The position numbers and the translations under genes are program-made. Shown here one piece after another: positions 59,901 to 64,000 of a DNA stretch of 64,000 bases. The stretch comes from Paralichthys olivaceus (lineage: Eukaryota; Chordata; Actinopteri; Pleuronectiformes; Paralichthyidae), in the NCBI RefSeq assembly GCF_024713975.1, contig NC_091096.1, forward strand, positions 7,636,001 to 7,700,000, in the 5' to 3' direction. Each line of letters starts with the position of its first letter. The stretch's first letter is position 1. The notes beneath the pieces are model-generated. The model ran no database searches and was not told where the DNA came from. It worked only from the letters and a program-made list of their open reading frames with translations.

Positions 59901-61760
59901 GCCAACGTGTTTGTGATTGTGTTTGGCGAGTACGGCGACACCGGGATGCTGCCACTGAAGGAGAGCACCAACAGGAACAAGTTCGAGCGTAAAATGAAGG
60001 ATGTGTTCAGATTCCCCGAAATTCTCAGTCTGGGCGAACTGTCCAAGGTCCGAGTGTGGCACGATAACAAAGGTGAGTAAAACCTGTTTTTTCATACGTT
60101 TACTTGAGCTCTGCCTTTTCCCTGTTTGTAAGGGGGAAAATGCATCTGTTCCCTGACATTAAAAGAATACTTTAGGAAATATAGTAAATCTTTCAGACTG
60201 TCTAACTCTGGATTTGGTTGCTGTGATGCACGGAGGGTGCACAGCGCGTTTTCGAAATTGTTGAAGGGTGAAAATTCAGATGATTGCTTTAATAAAACAT
60301 TTTTGTGGAGAGGGTGAAGATTGTTGCTGCTTCTGTGAACAGGCCCTGCTCCTGGTTGGCACCTCGAGTACATTGATGTGAAAGACGAGGCCATGGACCA
60401 GACCTTCAGGTTCCCCTGCGACCGCTGGTTGGCTAAAAATGAAGATGACGGGCAGATTATGAGGGAGCTGGCCTGTGCCAACAACGACTCCATAGACCTC
60501 AGTGACAAAACCAGTGGGTAACAAGGGAAATCTGTGGGCTTAATTAAAAACTCTCTAATTGTCTGGGATTAATGAATTGCAGATAATTTCAAGCATTTGC
60601 CAGATGTGAAGCGATTACAGAGCGACCGTCTCTCTGCAATCCCACAGAATATGAAATTGCCACAACAACTGCAAACACAGACGATGCCTCCACCACAGAA
60701 AACGCCTGGATCGTGTTAGAAGGAAGAAAAGCTCGTTCCAAGGAGTTTGTTCTCGAGAATAAGAAAAAGAAGTTCTTATGGTAGGTCTTCAAAGGGAGTC
60801 TAGGTGCCTTGGCTCACGGTAAAACCCTGTTATGTCGCTTTACGTAATCTCCTCTCTTTCACATGTTTTGTTTTTCAACCTTCTTTTATCTTGTAGCTTC
60901 ACTTTCTGTTCTCAGAGCCTCCACTCTCCGGAGAGCTAATCCCATGAGACGCACAAAAGAATGGTTCTCTGGCAGACCAGTGCATTTAACCAGTCACCGT
61001 TCAGGATCAAACTCTGCTTGTAGCTGAAACTTTTTTGCCCTTTCACAGCGGTGCCACCGACACATTTGAGTTCTCATCCAAGCACGTGGGGGAGATTGCC
61101 GGCATCTGCATCGGCCACATAACGAAAGAGGGTAAAAAGGTGAAGAGTGAAACTTTCTGGCACGTTATGGAGGTGGTGGTTACAGAAAAGGAGCTGGGGA
61201 ACAAGTAAGTGGACATTTTGTTGCATTAAATATAACGTTGAAGGTGTTGATTTGACTCTAAGCTTTCCTTCCTGTTCAGATATTTCTTCCAATGTGACGC
61301 ACAAATCCCCTTGGCGGCCAAAAAGGACAAGTTCCTGACTTTTGAGTGTTATAAGTCCATCGAGAGCTTCGCCAGCAAAGTCCGCAACCTGGTTCCCGTC
61401 AAGTATGAAATCATCGTCATTACAGGGGATGTTAAAGGAGCCGGCACGGACGCCAATGTCTTTATCACCGTCTATGGCGTCAACGGTGACTCAGGCAAGC
61501 GTCACCTGCGGCAGAAGTTCCGAAACCTTTTTGAACGAGGACGGACCGACCGCTTTGTTCTGGAGATGCTGGACCTTGGGGAGCTGCTGAGAGTCAGAGT
61601 GGAACACGACAACAGTCACTCAAACAGCAGCTGGTATTTGGAGTGTGTGGAGGTGACCAACACGGCCAACTCCGTCACAACCATCTTCCAGTGTGGGAAG
61701 TGGCTGGACCCTCACAAGGCCGACGGGCAGATTCACAGAGTGCTCTACCCCAGATATTAG
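41108..61760 (+). CDS. loxhd1: Lipoxygenase homology PLAT domains protein 1, 42 coding exons
   Basis: Stereociliary protein made of tandem PLAT/LH2 beta-sandwiches, a fold that binds lipids and proteins, often with Ca2+. In mammals LOXHD1 is needed in cochlear hair cells (human DFNB77 deafness, samba mouse). The 42 exons (listed in the domain entries) keep frame across 41 GT-AG introns and give 2387 aa; human is about 2211. Order: Lys/acidic N-terminal exon (1-214), 11 PLAT units (about 215-1697), a Lys-rich linker (1698-1739), then PLAT 12 to 16 (1740-2387). Most units carry a G-[AS]-G-T-[DN] loop, an FE[RK]G turn, an R[IV]xHDN strand, a W[FY]LD strand and a closing C-x-x-WL-DDG motif. Exon-by-exon similarity to the human sequence I remember leaves no doubt. 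Teleosts can have two copies (loxhd1a/b); which one this is, I cannot say. The annotated start matches the human MMPQKKRRRKK-type start, but an upstream non-coding exon may exist. Confidence 0.98.
43177..44126 (+). other. loxhd1: loxhd1 PLAT 1 (exons 2-4)
   Basis: Exons 43177-43291, 43683-43763, 43942-44126; residues ~215-341. Motifs: [35 protein letters not shown] and [13 protein letters not shown] complete canonical unit. The preceding intron 1 (1.4 kb) is AT-rich and otherwise empty. Confidence 0.95.
44287..45608 (+). other. loxhd1: loxhd1 PLAT 2 (exons 5-7)
   Basis: Exons 44287-44385, 44484-44632, 45485-45608; residues ~342-465. Motifs: [35 protein letters not shown] and [12 protein letters not shown]. 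The usual cysteine of the closing motif is Val-Asn here, and human has LNRWLALDEDDG at the same place. The 0.85-kb intron 6 contains a CA tract. Confidence 0.95.
44906..44942. repeat. (CA)n microsatellite in loxhd1 intron 6
   Basis: About 18 CA units, uninterrupted. Confidence 0.95.
45971..46684 (+). other. loxhd1: loxhd1 PLAT 3 (exons 8-10)
   Basis: Exons 45971-46080, 46324-46464, 46549-46684; residues ~466-594. Motifs: [19 protein letters not shown] (Asn replaces the loop Asp), [24 protein letters not shown] and [12 protein letters not shown]. All three exons join with phases 0 and 0 inside the unit. Confidence 0.95.
46841..47564 (+). other. loxhd1: loxhd1 PLAT 4 (exons 11-13)
   Basis: Exons 46841-47001, 47094-47180, 47429-47564; residues ~595-722. 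Motifs: [34 protein letters not shown] and [12 protein letters not shown]. It aligns with the human unit starting WSLWVWTTD. Confidence 0.95.
47643..48588 (+). other. loxhd1: loxhd1 PLAT 5 (exons 14-16)
   Basis: Exons 47643-47797, 48256-48416, 48512-48588; residues ~723-853. Motifs: [41 protein letters not shown] and [12 protein letters not shown]. The tryptophan of the closing motif is split from its cysteine by a phase-2 intron. Intron 14 holds a family A repeat. Confidence 0.95.
48050..48222 (-). repeat. Dispersed teleost repeat, family A, copy 6
   Basis: Lies in loxhd1 intron 14, ending about 30 bases before exon 15. On the minus strand it shows 'GTGGATCCAGAGTAAATCC', 'CATTGCAAGAAAGGGCGTT', CTACAGAATAATTCATGGAT and 'GAGTGTTGAGCCTTGGCGG'. 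It keeps one family terminus. Confidence 0.7.
48663..49162 (+). other. loxhd1: loxhd1 PLAT 6 (exons 17-18)
   Basis: Exons 48663-48859, 48970-49162; residues ~854-983. Motifs: [19 protein letters not shown] (the GAGT loop is replaced by Ser; human has GASTDSRVY), [24 protein letters not shown] and [12 protein letters not shown]. Probably reduced Ca2+ binding in this loop (inference). Confidence 0.95.
49387..49980 (+). other. loxhd1: loxhd1 PLAT 7 with a Lys/acidic insertion (exons 19-20)
   Basis: Exons 49387-49547, 49659-49980; residues ~984-1144. Motifs: [45 protein letters not shown] and [12 protein letters not shown]. Between the WFLE strand and the closing motif lies a run of nine lysines in a Lys-rich stretch, followed by alternating Asp/Glu. 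The human unit carries a longer Lys- then Glu-rich insert at the same site, so the insertion is ancestral. The coding strand there is a nearly pure purine tract. Confidence 0.95.
50433..52176 (+). other. loxhd1: loxhd1 PLAT 8 (exons 21-23)
   Basis: Exons 50433-50584, 51806-51939, 52031-52176; residues ~1145-1288. Motifs: [41 protein letters not shown] and [12 protein letters not shown]. The exon 22 donor is GTAGGT at 51940; using the next GT would read into a stop codon. Intron 21 is 1.2 kb and contains a fish repeat fragment near 51.5 kb. Confidence 0.95.
51508..51540 (+). repeat. Fragment of a dispersed 'CACTTTATTAGGTACACC' repeat
   Basis: The bases GAGTCTCCACTTTATTAGGT then ACACCTTTA lie in loxhd1 intron 21. 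It is a second copy of the fragment in mrps27 intron 2. Confidence 0.45.
52332..52910 (+). other. loxhd1: loxhd1 PLAT 9 (exons 24-26)
   Basis: Exons 52332-52436, 52542-52670, 52746-52910; residues ~1289-1421. Motifs: [45 protein letters not shown] and [12 protein letters not shown]. It is the only unit in which both internal introns and both borders are phase 1. Confidence 0.95.
53225..53345 (-). mobile_element. SINE-type teleost repeat, family D, copy 2 (partial)
   Basis: Lies in loxhd1 intron 26. On the minus strand it reads 'TTTGTCTCTGTATGTAAGA', CTAGTGACCTGTTCAGGTTG, 'TACCCCGCCTCTCGCCCAA' and 'AGCTGGGATTGGCTCCTGC'. This is the central and 3' part of the element in mrps27 intron 10. The tRNA-like head and the simple tail are missing. 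Confidence 0.8.
53735..54456 (+). other. loxhd1: loxhd1 PLAT 10 (exons 27-29)
   Basis: Exons 53735-53916, 53997-54113, 54294-54456; residues ~1422-1575. Motifs: [49 protein letters not shown] and [12 protein letters not shown]. It carries a ~30-residue acidic tail before the next unit. Introns 26 and 29 flanking it are among the longest of the gene. Intron 29 (1.05 kb) shows nothing but AT-rich sequence. Confidence 0.95.
55511..55961 (+). other. loxhd1: loxhd1 PLAT 11 (exons 30-31)
   Basis: Exons 55511-55665, 55752-55961; residues ~1576-1697. Motifs: [60 protein letters not shown] and [12 protein letters not shown]. The last motif lacks the usual terminal DG. Confidence 0.95.
56085..56330 (+). 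repeat. Dispersed teleost repeat, family B, copy 3
   Basis: Lies in loxhd1 intron 31. Landmarks: ATCTGCTCACCACTGTGCAG, GATGGAGGGGTGGGTGAAGT, 'GTTTGAGCCCACAAATCAC', TTTTGGAGTTTCAGGGGTAA, TGCTGTGGTGTCATCCAAGT and 'AGCCCCGGCATTCAAAAC'. Same orientation as copy 2. Confidence 0.85.
56573..56699 (+). other. loxhd1: loxhd1 exon 32: lysine-rich linker
   Basis: A 127-bp exon encoding residues ~1698-1739 between PLAT 11 and PLAT 12. It contains [21 protein letters not shown] and a run of seven lysines ([18 protein letters not shown]). The human protein has a longer, non-Lys linker here. Frame, donor and acceptor all fit, so I include it, but it could be alternatively spliced only with a matching partner because its borders are phase 0 and phase 1. 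Confidence 0.85.
57348..57946 (+). other. loxhd1: loxhd1 PLAT 12 (exons 33-34)
   Basis: Exons 57348-57556, 57761-57946; residues ~1740-1871. Motifs: [21 protein letters not shown] (the GAGTD loop is lost, as in the human unit with KDAATDSRAFI), [16 protein letters not shown] and [12 protein letters not shown]. Confidence 0.95.
58054..59639 (+). other. loxhd1: loxhd1 PLAT 13 (exons 35-37)
   Basis: Exons 58054-58181, 59051-59168, 59462-59639; residues ~1872-1992, and exon 37 also carries the first strand of PLAT 14. Motifs: [46 protein letters not shown] and [12 protein letters not shown] (no closing DG). It is the only unit entered by a phase-0 intron. Intron 35 holds a family C repeat. Confidence 0.95.
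58565..58890 (+). repeat. Dispersed teleost repeat, family C, copy 2
   Basis: Lies in loxhd1 intron 35. Landmarks: 'CTTCCTCTTGTTCTGCAAAA', CTGAAGCCAAAATACCCAGG, GCTGCCATCTTGCGCTTTTG, 'ACATGAACTAGAGTCAGAG', 'AGCTGTCAATCATGATGTTT' and 'AACTAATTCAAACCAAACTT'. These are recognisable as a frequent fish element. The copy near 16.6 kb seems to continue where this one ends. Confidence 0.55.
59887..60513 (+). other. loxhd1: loxhd1 PLAT 14 (end of exon 37 plus exons 38-39)
   Basis: The first strand ([10 protein letters not shown]) is at the end of exon 37. Exons 59887-60072 and 60343-60513 give the rest; residues ~1993-2131. Motifs: [47 protein letters not shown] and [12 protein letters not shown]. 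The residue split by the intron is Cys, where human has Gly (LGAGTD). Confidence 0.95.
60648..61397 (+). other. loxhd1: loxhd1 unit 15: degenerate PLAT (exons 40-42 start)
   Basis: Exons 60648-60780, 61049-61204 and the first ~118 bases of 61280-61760; residues ~2132-2267. It keeps the strand order [52 protein letters not shown] and [11 protein letters not shown]. It has lost the GAGTD loop, the HDN strand, the WFLD strand and the closing WL-DDG motif. The human counterpart is equally divergent, so the loss is old. Confidence 0.9.
61398..61760 (+). other. loxhd1: loxhd1 PLAT 16, C-terminal unit (within exon 42)
   Basis: Residues ~2268-2387, the only PLAT encoded entirely within one exon. Motifs: [61 protein letters not shown] and [12 protein letters not shown]. 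The stop TAG follows YPRY. Confidence 0.96.
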
Positions 61761-61988
61761 CAGGACACGTGGGACGAAGAGTGGGCGAGCGTTTCCTTTA
61801 GAGAGAGCTTGTGGGGTTTTTCTATATGACATGTCAGATGAGCTTTGTGAGGAAAAAGAACAGACCTGAATGTTTCTCTTTTAAAGGATAACACAAGTGT
61901 TCTTTTTTAAGTTTGTGCCAACAGTTTAGTTCGCCCCCCCCCCCCAACCTCAGAAAAAGCCATCGACCATCTTTTCTTGTACGTCAAA

Positions 61989-62035
61989 AATAAACAGACC
62001 TGAATTGCCCTAAAGAGATTATCCAGCAAAATAAA
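61989..62035 (+). terminator. loxhd1 polyadenylation signals (two)
   Basis: AATAAA occurs at 61989-61994 and again at 62030-62035, about 230-270 bases after the stop, followed by a T-rich stretch (TTTTGTTCTTTCTTTGCTC). Confidence 0.75.
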
Positions 62036-62504
62036 CATTTAGTTTTGTTCTTTCTTTGCTCTTTGTTTTGATGAGACTCATCTTATTGTTTATCACCTGA
62101 CACCTACAGGTGGAAACAGCTCCACATTACCTCCTCTGACCACATGCAGGGTATATGCAGGAAATCAAGTCATAAAAAGGATCAAATTAGCTATTAAATT
62201 GTAGGCTCTATTATACCCACTGTTTTACACACCACTTAAATGGAGGTTTTGAGCATGTGGAGCTTTCACATTAAAAAAGTGTTGACAACATTTTCATAAA
62301 CAAAAGGTTTTCTCAAATATTGCACCACAAACTGTAGTTTTATACATTTTAGTTTGCTGCAACTCCAATTGTTTAAAGCTTCAATGGAATTGTAAATATG
62401 ACTATTTGATGTACCTAGGACAAATGGAAATTTGAAAAGCTGTTAGAATGACCTTAAGTCTTGACTGAGAAGGACACTGTGTCTAAATCAATTCAAGCAT
62501 ATGA

Positions 62505-62572
62505 TTAATTTGAATTGATTAATTGATGTACCAGATGGGACTCTGGTACATCAATTAATCAATTCAAATTAA
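62505..62572. repeat. Perfect inverted repeat, 31-bp arms, 6-base loop
   Basis: Left arm 62505-62535 and right arm 62542-62572 are exact reverse complements, separated by TGGGAC. Arms start TTAATTTGAATTGATTAATT and end GATGTACCAGA. Pairing stops immediately outside both ends. It lies downstream of the loxhd1 polyadenylation signals. Confidence 0.95.
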
Positions 62573-62654
62573 AAGCAAAAGTTGGTCAATATGTCTAATT
62601 AAACTTCTATATGAAATGATAAAACCCAGATGCCAAATAAAACCACACACTAGA

Positions 62655-64000
62655 TTAGTTGTCAGCATTTTAGGCAGTTTATTTGAAAAACACATACAAA
62701 AAGATCATATACAAGACAATAAATAAAAAAGAGACAGAACAGTTTGGGTTAAGCTATGCAACTTTTTGCATCATCATTAGTAATAAATACAGTACAAAAT
62801 CCACCCAGAGTGAATCTAAAGATTTTCCACAATATTCACTGATCATGTTATTCTTCATTATGATTTAGCTATTGCTTTCATATTATTGATACATACTTCT
62901 ACTTTTCTATAAAATACTCAAGATCATAAAACATTGCGCGGTTACAGCAAAACAGCAGTGTGTTGTACAAAGATGGCCACTTCCCTTTTTCACTGGCAGG
63001 TTAATAATCGACAATTTTTTTCAGCAGCAAAGAAACATTTGAAATATTCAAGAAGGTACAGCATCATATTAAACACATCTACAGAGCTACTCCCACATAC
63101 ACATAGGAAAACCTGAGAAGGACATGCATTAAAAAGCTTGTGCTTTAAGTTCTACTGTTCATTCCGGTTCATCAGCTTGAGTTAATACTATGGCTACTGT
63201 CCAGTTCGCTCTGGAGTTATGGGGGTACACTGTGGAGGGCGTTGGGTAAGGCCAGTGAGAGCACGAAATGAAAGAAGAAGAATAGTAAGACCAGCCAGCG
63301 TCATTCCAATCCGATACATGTTATAATAATTTGCAGGATTAGTATTAGTATTAATAAGAAATGCACACCGAAAACGTAGTTAGCTTATTATACCCAGGTG
63401 TAAATCACGCTATCTATATTGTATAACCACAGTACACCAGAAGTTTGCTCAATAAGATCAATGGCTCAAGTTAGCATGTTACATACTTCCAAAAATCCCA
63501 CACAAAGCAACTGCCAGCGATACAGAAGAACGAATAATACAGCTCGTTATGTGGGTCCTAAAATAAGCACTAAACTGAGATCCAGATATGATCGAATATC
63601 GTGAACATGGTTGTAATAATACAAAAAAAATGATGAAATGTTAAAATTAGGACTGATTATGGGAAACAAAGCGCCATCATATGAGAAAAGCAAGCGAAAC
63701 TGTGGAGTCATACTAAGACAAAAGGAGCTGTATCCCGTCATCATCAAAGACGAGGGGGAGGGATGAGGTTTAAACGATAAAAAGAAATCATTCAAACGTA
63801 AAATCGAGAGATGACATGATTGGAATGTAATCCAGATCAACAGCACCATGCTGGCTAGCAAATGTGTCAGGGAAACTCCCCCCCAGGTCAATTTTTCAAC
63901 AATTTTCTTTTTTTCCTCCTTTGAAAAAGAAAACACAGACGGCATGCAAAAGCATCCCCACCGACCAATGCATAATGAGGTATTCTTTTTTTAATATTTT
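62655..64000 (-). other. Possible 3' UTR of a convergent gene (unidentified)
   Basis: On the minus strand an AATAAA signal (62678-62683) is followed by a GT-rich element (CTAGTGTGTGGTTTTATTTG on that strand) at the usual spacing, which would suit a transcript arriving from the right. The sequence to its right is AT-rich with no clear exon. The 132-codon open frame at 63.55-63.95 kb shows no motif I know. No gene name can be supported. Confidence 0.3.

Noticed and set aside
41108..61760. A polycystin, lipoxygenase or RAB6-interacting PLAT protein instead of loxhd1
   Set aside because: No lipoxygenase catalytic domain, transmembrane segments or DENN domain follow. The whole protein is tandem PLAT and matches LOXHD1 unit by unit.
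62505..62572. A microRNA precursor
   Set aside because: Perfect 31-bp pairing with a 6-base loop and no extended imperfect stem is unlike animal pre-miRNAs. I keep it as an inverted repeat.
63547..63945. 132-codon minus-strand open frame near the right end
   Set aside because: No recognisable domain, no plausible upstream exon or Kozak context, and an AT-rich composition like the surrounding candidate UTR. I could not support it as a gene.

Overview
The window is vertebrate genomic DNA, almost certainly from a spiny-rayed (percomorph-type) teleost fish. It has three spliced genes with canonical GT-AG introns, long CA/GT microsatellites, and scattered interspersed repeats that I recognise as typical of teleosts. 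The species cannot be named from the sequence. All three genes lie on the + strand.

Layout. 1-4.4 kb: no gene seen. 4.45-13.1 kb: mrps27, 11 coding exons, 415 aa, a mitochondrial ribosomal small-subunit protein. 13.2-24.6 kb: gene-free, with several interspersed repeats and one tRNA-headed SINE. 24.6-26.4 kb: ptger4, the prostaglandin E2 receptor EP4, 2 coding exons, 438 aa, with a polyadenylation signal near 27.3 kb. 27.4-41.1 kb: gene-free, with a 55-unit CA tract, a GT tract, an imperfect inverted repeat and one dispersed repeat copy. 41.1-61.8 kb: loxhd1, 42 coding exons, 2387 aa, a tandem array of 15 clear PLAT domains plus one strongly degenerate unit. 61.8-64 kb: loxhd1 3' end, a perfect 31-bp-arm hairpin, then AT-rich sequence that may be the 3' UTR of a convergent minus-strand gene.

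The exon models were built by hand. Every junction was checked for GT/AG, for reading-frame continuity, and against what I remember of the human proteins. All exon lengths sum to open reading frames. The genes do not form a functional unit: they serve mitochondrial translation, lipid-mediator GPCR signalling and hair-cell stereocilia. MRPS27 and PTGER4 are both on human chromosome 5 while LOXHD1 is on 18q, so the linkage may be useful for synteny.

I found no undescribed biological system. The most notable items are: a 214-codon, lysine/acidic first exon of loxhd1, far longer than the short N-terminus I recall in mammals; the near-uniform phase-1 intron boundaries of the PLAT modules; a VNTR that fills mrps27 intron 1 up to the splice acceptor; the perfect hairpin near 62.5 kb; and candidate conserved non-coding blocks.
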